Origin: Agelaius tricolor
Taxonomy: Eukaryota > Chordata > Aves > Passeriformes > Icteridae
Reading direction: 5' to 3'
Length of the DNA: 64,000 bases
Assembly: GCA_023055355.1 (NCBI GenBank)
Contig: JALJCS010000001.1
Span: forward strand, 69,109,381-69,173,380
A model generated the notes under the pieces. That model did no database searches, was not told where the DNA came from, and worked only from the letters and a program-made list of their open reading frames with translations. Shown in pieces: positions 1 through 9,608 of this stretch. Made by a program: the position numbers and the translations under genes. Every line of letters starts with the position of its first letter. Within the stretch, counting starts at the first letter, position 1.

Positions 1-1702
1 TCCCAAGAAGCATCAGTATCTGTGCTGTGTCTCATAGGGTAGAGACACAGTGATGTCTTGGAGCTCTCTGAAGTGCTGCAGAATAAGCTCTAAGAAGAAG
101 AAATGAGAGAGTATAGGCTTCAGCAGAGATTCCTTTCATCAGGATATTCAGTGTTGCAGCCATCACATAAACGGCAAAATCAGGTCAGAACTGCTAGACT
201 TCCCCTTTCTGAAAAAAAAATTTGTGTAAAGCTACCACTTAAAACTTTTGGAACAGAAGACTTTATAAACAAGTATCATTATGGGTTATAATACAGAAAA
301 CAGCATTACAATAACTATGTTGCCTCAGGCAGCTTACTTTAGAATTTTTCTTCACACAGTTTTGTAGTATGTGTGGTGCATAAATTAGATCTGTGTCCTG
401 ACACTTCTAATGGTTGGGGAGATTCTAGTGATGTGCTTGCTAGTGCACTCCTCGGTGCTCCAAGGCTTTTGCCTTGGGCTTAGCTCTTTGATTTTCACCC
501 TGTAAAAATGAGGCAAGCGGTTATGGCTTGGCCCAGCGGGTGCTGGGGCATGTGGCCAGAGCCACAGAAGAGGTTTCTTCTCGTCTTTGTCCTCTGCAGA
601 AGGTATGACAAGCTGGAATGGAGGAGAAAGCCTGCGCTCCTGTGACGTGACCGCCCTGAGCAAAGCCGAGGCTGCCACGTTAAAACAGATGGGTGAACGA
701 GCCCCTGCTGCTTCTCTTCTGTTGGTAGCCTTAAATCTCATAACTTGCAAAGCCAGCTGGGCAGAGGAGCCAACATCTGTGGTTATACAGTGTAGGGAGC
801 TTGGATTGCCATATTGGTGCAGAGGGGAAGCTCATGTTGCTATGTGCAAGGTGCAAACTGCTGGTGGAGCTTGGAGTAGCTGGGTGGACTGAGAGATGAA
901 ACTCCTTAGTTGTGAAGGAAAGGTTTGTGAAACACTGACTAGTTTGTGAATGAGAGATGTGGCTCTCTAGTGTGGAGCCAGATGGAGAAAGTGCTCCCCA
1001 ATCCTTGCCCCAGTTGTCTTGTAAGGCTTTGCTCATCATCCTGGTCTCATCAGTCTGTATTTTTTTGAGATTCCTCAGGACTCTCAAGTCCTGGGATGTA
1101 AAATGAAAAGCTTAACTCCAGTAATTGTTGTCCTCTCTGTTGGGTTTGGCCTCTTTTGTCTAGTGGTTCACATTAGGATAGTGGGCAGCAAGATGGGGAG
1201 CTCAACTTCCAGTATTCTTTCCAGTCAGCACCTCTGTGTCAGCATCAGCTTCTTCTGTCCTCCTGTGAATCTCTTCAGACCAAGTTTGTGTGGCTCTGAT
1301 AGAAGGGAAACAATGATTTTCCACCAAACTCAAGTACTTGCTGAAGGTCTCTGCTTTCACTACATCTGTCACTGACAGCTGTAAGAAAGCAAAAGTCATC
1401 TTGGCTACTGAAGCAATTTGGCAATTTATTGTGTGTGTTTCAGCAGTACTAATCAGAGCTAGATTTGACCAAATTGAATTTAAATTTGTTTGCTTCTTCA
1501 CTGGTCAATGGAGGTATAATAATGTCTTCGGGGAGGCTGATGAGATTTCACTGCACAGGCCAGAAGGGTTTCTCTTAACTGAGTCTGACCTCTAGCAGTT
1601 CACTGTTTTTGTTTGTTTTTCAAGTCTTCACTCTAAGCCTGAGAATGCAACCTTGACCTTCTGTGACCTAAGCTGGGGCTGCTTGCATATGAAATGCCAC
1701 AA
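1..1702. other. Unassigned AT-rich DNA, no gene recognised
   Basis: No repeat family, RNA gene or exon with convincing splice borders was recognised here. Open frames of about 100 codons occur on both strands between 385 and 1595, but they overlap each other in opposite directions. Their translations show no domain, no consistent leader and no motif I know, so I treat them as chance. The stretch leads into the CR1 tail that follows. Some of 1640-1702 may be diverged CR1 body, but the match is too weak to annotate. Confidence 0.5.
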
Positions 1703-1758
1703 CTTGGACATGACAATCCTTGTGGATCCTTTCCAACTCAGCATATTCTGTGATTCTG
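1703..1758 (+). mobile_element. CR1 LINE 3' tail fragment
   Basis: The stretch reads 'gacaatccttgtggatcc', then 'tttccaactcagcatattc', then 'tgtgattctg', which is the 3' terminal signature of avian CR1 elements in sense orientation. CR1 is a non-LTR retrotransposon that copies itself by target-primed reverse transcription and is usually truncated from the 5' end. Only the untranslated tail survives, so no protein is encoded. Its left edge is uncertain because the upstream 60 bases are only weakly CR1-like. Confidence 0.75.
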
Positions 1759-3082
1759 GTGCACTTCAGAGACATTTCCTTTGACAACGTGACTCCTAGA
1801 TTGCCCCATTTTTGTAGGGCTTAAGCAATCATGTTTTACAAGTACAAAAAATGTTGTGTACTGCAGGGTTTTTAGTGGATGGATTTGATTTGTTTCTTTT
1901 TGGGGGAGAACTGCACTGGAGATTGTGATTATGCTGTTGACATGTAAATTTTAAATTAGTAGTATGTTTATTAATGCTTCCAGCTGTTTTTCTGTTTTAT
2001 TCTGGAAATTAACACTTCAGCTATTTAATTAAAACATTTGGGATTTTTATCATTTTTTTAAATTTCAGTTTCTCTTTTTAGTTTAAATATCTTCTGGATG
2101 ACTCTTAAATCCAATTTTTAAAGTACTTTTAAATGGTTGGTTGGTGATCTGAGTTCTAGTGAGTCAATATAATTTTCTTTCTAAATTTGACCACTGAGAT
2201 GAAGAGCAATTCAAAGTTTTCTGATAAGCATGCATGGAGCTTTGGATTATTGCTTTCTTTCTGTGTATTCTAATGAGTACAGTTTCATCCTTTTGGTTGC
2301 TTCCAACAGGGAAATTAACTTAGAAGATATTTGCCATCAGTTCATGCATGCAAGAAAAAAATTGCTTGCAAAAAGTTTTTAAAGGTAATTTCAGCATGAT
2401 CTTTATTTAGTATTGCATCTATTAAATGAGTGTGGGGAGCAGTAGCTACTTAAGAGAAATGAGGTGTTAAGAGAAAACAAGAAGTGTGGAATAAGGTGGG
2501 GTGTGTTGCAGCTTGTGGGTTTCGGAGCAGCAACTGCTGTAAAAATTCTCAGCCCTCTGTCTGGAGCAACTCTGGGCTTTCCTGCAGCTATAATACAGCA
2601 AAAAAGTATGCTTGTGGATAGCTAACACTCAATACACACCCTCTACCAGAAGTTCACAAGCCACCACAAGCTACTATATAGCATTTGGGACCAGAACACG
2701 GGACTTGGCCCAAGGTTCATGCAATTTGAGCTACACAGATTGTGTCTCCATCTACACAGAAGTTTGTATGAAACACTTACCTTGTAGTCATGTTAGTGCA
2801 ATCTGCATTTTAGGACAGAGGGCTTCTTTGAAGGAGGCCATTGCCTTCCCTCATAGAAAACAATGTTTCCTGATTGATCTGGGTAAAGACTGTAGTTGCC
2901 TTTGTATATGTGTTTAGTTCCATTCCAAATGGCCATGACATTTGAAGTTTCTAGATAAACCTTCAGTTTCTAGATAAACCTTCTGTCATCATTTACAATA
3001 TGCAGATTCAGGATTTAATCATTCACTTGAGCTGCCATTGTTTTCTGGTGACGTGTATCTTTGAGACTACTTTAAAATAACC
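1759..3082. other. Unassigned AT-rich DNA
   Basis: Nothing gene-like was recognised apart from a short exact tandem duplication at 2946-2983, listed separately. The region 1940-2140 is particularly AT-rich. A minus-strand match to a splice donor (complement of 'cacttacctt', near 2774-2783) has no convincing acceptor or open frame beside it. Confidence 0.5.
2946..2983. repeat. Exact 19-bp tandem duplication (two copies)
   Basis: The 19-base unit 'agtttctagataaaccttc' occurs at 2946-2964 and again without interruption at 2965-2983, with no mismatch. Two identical copies suggest a recent slippage or duplication event in otherwise unique DNA. No function is implied. Confidence 0.9.
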
Positions 3083-3088
3083 CAAAAG

Positions 3089-3403
3089 TGTAAGGGGATA
3101 GAATATGCATAAATAAAGGTAGTATAGAAAGTAATCTTACCCCCTAAAGAGTTGCAGCTGGGTTAATTATTAAAGATTAGGAGCAGGTCTGACTTTAACA
3201 GGCCACAGCTGGAGCCAATAATAAGAAGAGTGTTATAAAAGAGTGGATTGGTTGGTTGAGGGGAAGACTGCAGTCAGTTGGCTGCTGTGAGGCTAAGGAA
3301 GAGTTAGTGCCTAGAGGAGCTGACTATGAGAAACATCAAGGAGGTATGAAACTCTAGTAATAAAGGGACAACAATATGAAACCTTTGCAATATAATGATA
3401 GCA
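3089..3403 (+). mobile_element. Solo LTR of an endogenous retrovirus, apparently complete
   Basis: A 315-bp segment begins with TG (3089) and ends with CA (3403). It is flanked on both sides by the same six bases, CAAAAG (3083-3088 and 3404-3409), the expected target-site duplication. Inside, in LTR order, are a CCAAT box (3215-3219), a TATA box (3234-3240) and a poly(A) signal AATAAA (3359-3364), consistent with U3-R-U5. No gag, pol or env lies next to it, so this is a solo LTR left by recombination between the two LTRs of a provirus. A 6-bp duplication is usual for ERVK/beta-like elements, but I do not assign a family. It holds no coding capacity. Confidence 0.75.
3215..3240 (+). promoter_or_regulatory. 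CCAAT and TATA boxes of the solo LTR promoter
   Basis: CCAAT at 3215-3219 sits 14 bases upstream of TATAAAA at 3234-3240, the spacing of a retroviral U3 core promoter on the plus strand. The AATAAA poly(A) signal follows about 120 bases downstream, which fits a short R region. Whether this promoter is active now cannot be told from the sequence. Confidence 0.55.
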
Positions 3404-3935
3404 CAAAAGTAACTAGATCCTTGGCTTGGTTTAGTTTTCACTGTTTCATAGTGTTGGTAATGTAAAATGAAACCTTAATTTTTTATTATTTTTAAATTAC
3501 TTTTCTTAATATAAAGAGATAACACAAATTTAATTCCTTGTTAATGTGTTAAGCTGATATGTATCTTGGTGAAATCATAGAGAAGTCCCAGCTTTGTTGT
3601 GGTAAAGAAGCCAAAAACTAAACAACACTTAGCTCTGGAGTAATAAAGCAAGGATGGAAGCAAGAATTGATGTCTTACTTTTTTTTTTTTTCCCCTCCCC
3701 AAAATATTCTGATGCCCTATCAAATGATCACTAATGAAAAATAATTTTGCTAGTGTATTTTAAAATTATTTTTCAGTTTTGTAATTGGGCCAAAATATAT
3801 CCTGCTTGTGTAATACATGATGCTTGTTCACATGATGAATGTATGTTTATGTGAACATATCATAGGAGCCAAAAATAAAAGTACTGTTAACAACTGCCTC
3901 ATATGTAATGGCCATAAAGTAAAATGCAAGAAGCT
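3404..3935. other. Unassigned DNA between LTR and CR1 tail
   Basis: AT-rich DNA with a 13-base T run at 3679-3691 and no recognisable gene. The first six bases are the right-hand target duplication of the solo LTR. Confidence 0.5.
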
Positions 3936-4110
3936 CCACTTCAACATGAGGATGAGCTTCTTTACACTGAGGCTGGCACTGGAACAGGCTGCCCAGCAAG
4001 GTCTGGAGACATTCCCATGTCACTTGCTCTAGGTGACCCTGCCTTGGTAAGGTGGGTGAGCTAGATCATCTCCAGAGGCCCCTTCCAACTCTGACTGTTC
4101 TGTGATTCCC
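3936..4110 (+). mobile_element. CR1 LINE 3' end fragment
   Basis: The segment contains the CR1 landmarks 'cactggaacaggctgccca' (3976-3994), 'agatcatctccagaggcccc' and 'ttccaactctgactgttctg' in sense order, ending at 'tgtgattccc' near 4110. It is the end of the second open reading frame plus the 3' untranslated tail of a 5'-truncated copy. The sequence is diverged and carries stops, so it is a fossil. Confidence 0.9.
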
Positions 4111-7100
4111 TATCCAGTTCAGAAGCACTGATGCTCCCCTCCCACATGGAGCTTTCTTCACAGCACTGAGGGCTGTAAACTCTCCTGTGAGGGGGGGCTT
4201 GGTGAAGGCTGTTACAGTGCAGGGTGAAAAACTGCCAGCCTCAGCTGTAAGCTGAGTCTAGATTGTTTGTCAGCCTATTTTAATAACAAAAATCTGGAGA
4301 GTGCTAGGGAACTTGCTGAAGTTAATGGGAAGACCCTAATCAGTGGGATTGAACCAGTCATTGACAGTGCAATTCTTTGGCAGAAAGGCCCTTCTGTGGC
4401 ATTCTTTCAAAGTACTTCTCTAAAAGCAGGGTGCCATTGGCTGCATGGAACCATTTTCAGTCCCTTTCATGCGCTGGTTTCTCTTTATCATGAACTAGTG
4501 AGCAGCTCTTTGTGTTTGCTGGTGGCATGGCTACATGTGCAGTGCTAGTGCTGGCTGCTGAGCAGCAGACTCTGAATGAAGCCTTTGGGTGTGCACCCAG
4601 AGCTCAGCTGCAGATGGGAAGTGCCTTTCCTGTGGAATTTAGATTAAAATTGCCACATGTAACATATCATTCTGCAGTCAAAAAATGTAGATTAGGCTGT
4701 AATTCATGAAACAGATATTGAAATTTTAAATATAGGATCTTGATGGATTACATCTTTCTTCCCCAAGCTCAGTGTTGTCTGTTATCTGTTGTCTGTAATA
4801 AAGCAACTTCATGAAATTATACATGAGTGAAGAAAGTAGACCTTAGATGTGAGCCTGGGGTTGAAATATTTCTGCATATTATTTCCTATAAGTTCTCTGT
4901 TCACGTAAGTGTGTAAGTGTGGGGTTTTTTTAACATGCTGATGTATCTGTAGATATCAATCATACTTAATCTAAATAGGCTTTTCAAATATACCTATCAT
5001 ACAATGTGGTTTTGTGTTTAATTAAACATATGTCTAATCCTACATTGTTAATCTGTCAAACTACCCTTGGAATCTATAGCCATCTGACCAAGTAAAAGAG
5101 GGCTGGATAAAATCTCATACAAGATTTTGAGGAAGTGCATGTCTAAGATAAATGTTTGCTCCTAATTTTAAATAGTATTCTAGTACCATGTAAGCTTTTA
5201 GTTATTTAGCATTTAAAGTGTTTCCTCCCATTTTGATGGTGAATTGCTGTATCTGTATAATTTTTCTTGGATCATTTCCTGTCCACAAAAGACTTTATCT
5301 TAATACTGAGCCTTTCTAGTAAACACTCAATAGATAGGAAGTTATAGCTTCATAATAGACCACATCTCTGTGGAAATCTGTAAACATCCTTTTACCTCCC
5401 TTTTTTTTTTTTTTTGAAATTTATTCATTAGTCATTCTTGCTATGTTGTTTGATTTATGTGAGAGCTTGGCAAGGCAGTGCTTGTCAAAGAGGAACCTTT
5501 TCACTTTGTTCATGCACCAACTAAAGCTGTATATAGAGAAGATGTATCAGTTTGAATGTTAAGGTATTTTATGTAGCCTCAAAAACAAAGTTAATAACCT
5601 GATAGGCATCTTTGATGGCCAAAGGAAGGGCTTTGCACAAGCACAAAAGTTGCATAATACCCTAGGAATATTTTTTTCCCCCATTAGCACTTTGGAAAGG
5701 GTTGGTATCAGGAGAGGGATAAGCTGATGACCATAGATTGAATACCACTAGTAGGCAACCTGAAACAGTAATTTTTGTGCTGAGCTGCTGGTCCTGCCCA
5801 TAAGCTGATCAGAATTTTTACCTGATTTACAGCTTGTTCTCTGCACACTGAAGAATATCAGTGTTAACTGGTTAGGGCCCTGGCTCACCAGTTTTGATGC
5901 CTGAGGTTGTTTCCACAGCAGAACTCCTGTCCTACTGCACATCACAAGTTCCAGGAACCTCAGCACTGCAGTAGGTACATCTGGGACTGGGATGCCATGC
6001 CTGGCTGCCTGCTGACCCTGCCATGCCTGGTCCTGGTCCAGCAGGAGAATGCAGCACCACGAAGCAGCTGCAGGGCTTGTGCTTCCTCCAGCCACAGCTT
6101 CTCTGTGGGTGTGCCCCATTGTACATCCCAGGGAGGAATTCTGTCAAAAGCATCTGCTCCACTGAACATCTCTTTTTTTGCTTATGGATCAAGACAAATA
6201 GAAATTAGCTCAGTCGAGATCAGCTTCTTCTGTACCTTTTAGTATAATTTCTCATATTTATTGGTTCAAAATTTGAGATTTATTTCCAAGAAATTCCTCT
6301 GTGTGCACATACATAATACATAAAGATTTCATCATCTGCTTTCCTGTAGTGGCTGACTTAATTATAATGGATCCTAGGAGAGATGCACAAAATATCTTGC
6401 CTGAAGTTGTTTAAATTAAGACTCTAAGGCCTGAGAACCAGACAAGTCTTGATTTTTAATTCCAGCAACTGCACTGCTGATGTTCGTGCTTTTAATTCCT
6501 TTTCTGGTTAATTTGGCAGAGTGATGGTGAGGTGATTTTCAATAAGAAACCTCCAAATCATGTCAGTTTTGAAAAATATCTGTTTCCTTTCCACCATGAC
6601 TTCTAATCTCACTTAAGAGCCCATGAATAAGTTACATCACCTAAGGGAACCTAAGTGGCATCAGAGGTGGCTGATGTAACTTTTCTGAAGCCCAAAGCAT
6701 CGCTCTTGAGGCAGCCACCTGAGTCCCCTCATTTTGGCTCAGTGAGTGTGACTCTTGCTTCTGCATCCCTCCTTTCTCATGTGAGCCACAGAGCAAAAGG
6801 ATGTGCAGCCTTCATCCTGGCTGAATTGAGGTTGTGAATTCAGTGGGTCCGAGGCCTGGGGAGTGCTACTTCCCCTTCACCTACTGAATTAATCTGATTT
6901 TTTAAATTATTATTTTTAAAATCTATTATCTAGGAAAACTGATAAAAACATCATCTCAGGTCAGGCTTTACTGTGCTGCTATAATGCAAACCAAAAGGGG
7001 AGATTTCTTCTGTGTGCCATAAAAACTAGCTTTACTGGCTTCTTTGCAGAGCTCTCTCAAATATGTCTACTTTCATCTTCTTAACCTTCCTGTTTTTCTC

Positions 7101-7405
7101 TGGTGCTTGCACCCTGTACAAAATACCTGTATTTCTGCATGTCTGCTATATATTGTTGGATGTTTTTGGAAAAAGTGAGTATCCCTTTCACAAAGCCTTT
7201 TGGACAGCTGGTATAAGGAAGGAAATGGCCTGATTTGTGTATTTGAATTACTGACGGCCTCCAAATACTTCAGATTGCCAAGTCAGGAAGGTCTTTTCAA
7301 TGAAAGCAATACTGCAGAGACCTAATTCTTTCAATTAGATAAACTATGCAGAATCACAGCTCTGTACCTCTTTCTGACAGATCTAATGTTATTGATGGAT
7401 TATGA
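4111..7405. other. Unassigned DNA, no gene recognised
   Basis: This 3.3-kb block holds a 15-base T run at 5401-5415 and a GC-richer patch at about 5880-6130 with several overlapping open frames on both strands. The patch includes an imperfect 'gccatgcctgg' repeat around 5993-6030. None of the frames shows a domain or usable splice borders. I see no transposon family. The right edge meets the antisense LTR remnant. Confidence 0.5.
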
Positions 7406-8155
7406 GCGGTGGTGGGTTGATCCTGGCTGGATGCCAGGTACCCACCAAGCCACTCTATCACTCCTCAGCTGGACAGGGGACAAAGAATATAATGAAACAT
7501 CCATGGTGCAAGATAAGGCCAGGGTGAGATCACTTGTGATAGGTACTACCACAACCAAAACAGTTAGGGAAAGTTAGTTTAATGTTACCAATCAAATGAG
7601 AGTAGTGTAATGAGCAATAAAACTGAATCATAAAATACCTTTCCCCCACTCTTCCTTCTTTCCAGGCTTAACTTTACTCCCAGTTTTCTCTACCTCCTTG
7701 CCCCAGCAGTGCAAGGGGGATGGAGAATGGGGGCTGCAGTCAGTTCATCACACAGTTTCTGTTTTTGCCACTCCTTTCTCCTTAGAGGGAGGACTTTCCT
7801 GTCCACCTGCTCCAGTGTGGGGCCCCTCCCAGAGGAGACAGTCCTTTCTCCATGAGCTTGTCCAAAGCACATCCTTCCTGCGGGTTGCAGCTCTTCACAA
7901 ATTGCTCCAGTGTGGGTCCCTTCCAATAGGGTGCAGCCCCTCAGGAACAGGCTGCTCCAGCATGGGTCTCCCACAGGTCACAAGTCCTGCCAGTGAACCT
8001 TCCACAGTGTCACAGCCTCCCTTGGGTCTCCACCTGCCCTGGTGTGGGGCCCTTCAGGGGCCTCAGGTGGATCTCTGCTACACCATGGACCTCCATGGGC
8101 TGCAGGGGGAGAGCCTGGATCGCTGTGGTCTGCACCAGGGGCTGCAGGGATTAAA
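7406..8155 (-). mobile_element. Truncated LTR of an avian endogenous retrovirus, antisense
   Basis: The plus strand starts with 'gtgggttgatcctggctgg', the complement of an LTR 3' terminus ending in '...caacccac', and continues through about 750 bp typical of a long LTR common in bird genomes. A recurring 'tgctccag-tgtgggtccc' type module (7808, 7903, 7953) is its hallmark. The copy is on the minus strand: its 3' end is near 7406, and its 5' part is missing beyond about 8155, where similarity stops. No target duplication can therefore be checked. Open frames across it (up to 168 codons) are by-products of the GC-rich internal repeat. I recognise the family type but do not assign a database name. 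Confidence 0.75.
7808..8150. repeat. Imperfect ~47-bp tandem repeat inside the LTR
   Basis: Modules starting 'tgctccag' at 7808, 7903 and 7953, with decayed versions near 7857, 7990, 8034, 8073 and 8119, give a period of about 45-50 bases. Each module ends in a pyrimidine/G pattern such as 'gggtcccttcc' or 'gggtctccca'. This is an internal minisatellite of the LTR, now degenerate, not an independent satellite. Confidence 0.6.
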
Positions 8156-9171
8156 GTTCTCTGGAAGGCTAAGTGTTGTGCTGTTTATGTTTATCAAGAA
8201 TTAGCTTTTTTTTCATGTTTTATGCCTTCCATAATCCAGAAGAAGTACAGCTGGTCAGGTTTTTTTCCCCCCAGATAGTGTTCCGTTTTTATTCCTCTAT
8301 GAATTAGCCACCAAAGAAGATCCTGCAAGTCTCCTGTTTCCCTAGCCTCATTTGGAGCTAGCAAAAAGGAAGCAAATATAAAGCCAGTGTTCTTTGCTCT
8401 GATAATGGCACATTCTAATACATTCTTTCCTTAAAACATTCAATCATGGTGCCCTTTTCCATTTACTCATCAGCTATTAAGTACAATAAAACTTTAATAG
8501 AGACTCAGGGATTAGTATGTGATAATCAGAGTAAGTTTAAAAAAAAATGAATCAGCAACAAACAAAAGCATCCAAATAAGATTCCTTGTGTATTTTCCAA
8601 CATGAAAATAAATGACTGCAGCTTGTATTACATGAGTCTCTTAATAATTAACCAACTTCTGGTGAATCTGTAGTTGATTAGTATCCTGTGGTACTTCCTA
8701 GGCAAATGGTGGACACAGATGTTACAGGTCTTGTCTCTACCTGAAAATAAGAATATGTAATTATGTAATTTAGTAGAACTGGTAGTGAACATGATTTTTC
8801 ATGGGCCTATATTAACTGATAAGCTGCAGCTGCCATCAGTGTGTTTGGTCCTGTGAAGTCCAACTGGTGTGTTGAAATAGTAATATTCTGGGTACTAGTG
8901 CCTTGTGCTTAATGCTCCTTCCTGTGTGGTGGCACTTGCTGTAAGTGTCCTGTGCTCCAGTGGGAGGCTGGTCTCTGAGGCGTCACTGTGTCACCCCTTC
9001 CCAGCACTAACCAGTCTCCTTCCCCCGCAGTGTTGCTTGTGCAGAATTGCCACTTGGCTGCCCATTGGTGAAACTGTAGCACTATTTCAGATGCAGGCAT
9101 GTGACTTTCCAGTTGCAGATCACTTACTTCCTGCAGAAAGCCCTGAAGCAGACCCGTGTTGTAATGTCCTC

Positions 9172-9270
9172 TGTGCAAACCACACGTAGGTGTTCTGCTG
9201 CCATCTCTGGTGCTCGCTGCTGTGCGAACCATGCACGGGTGTTCCATCACTACTGCCGTCGCTGGTGCTT
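9172..9270. repeat. Imperfect two-copy tandem (~50 bp), CpG-rich
   Basis: The block beginning 'tgtgcaaaccacacgtagg' (9172-9220) is followed directly by a similar block beginning 'tgtgcgaaccatgcacggg' (from 9221). Both run through 'tgttc...', 'gcc(a/g)tc' and 'ctggtgct' in the same order. The second copy has a small insertion. The surrounding ~250 bases hold noticeably more CpG than the rest of the window. Confidence 0.6.
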
Positions 9271-9588
9271 TTGCTGCACTGGAGAGAGTGAGAAGATGTC
9301 AGACAGAGCTCCTTTCTGCAGAGCTGCCATCCTCCCTGCATCCTGCCACACTGGCTGGGGAGCAGGTCACGGCAGCTGCACGTCCTGCCAGGCATGGACG
9401 TGGGTAGAGGTGCGGAGGAAGCGCTGGAATGAAAGCTCTGATCTCATGGCATATGGTCAATATCTGAATTAATTATATAGCTGTCTTCTCCTGGAGTGAC
9501 TGCAAAGCAAGAGATGGTGGAAATGAGAGCGGCTTCCTATTTCCTACTAGAAAATAATTTAATTGCTAAAGGGAATGAGGCGACTGTT

Positions 9589-9608
9589 TACAGACAGGGC
9601 TGTCTGTA
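9589..9608. repeat. Perfect 9-bp inverted repeat, 2-base spacer
   Basis: TACAGACAG (9589-9597) faces its exact complement CTGTCTGTA (9600-9608) across GG. It could form a small hairpin or be a palindromic protein site; each arm carries CAGACAG, which includes the SMAD-type CAGAC core. A 9-bp arm can arise by chance in 64 kb. Confidence 0.6.

Noticed and set aside
7698..8204. 168-codon plus-strand open frame
   Set aside because: It lies inside the GC-rich tandem module of the antisense LTR and reflects that repeat.
9185..9275. CTCF-type sites in the two-copy tandem
   Set aside because: The 'caccagagatggcagc' and 'agcaccagcgacggcag' strings resemble the motif, but spacing and core bases do not fit when aligned base by base.
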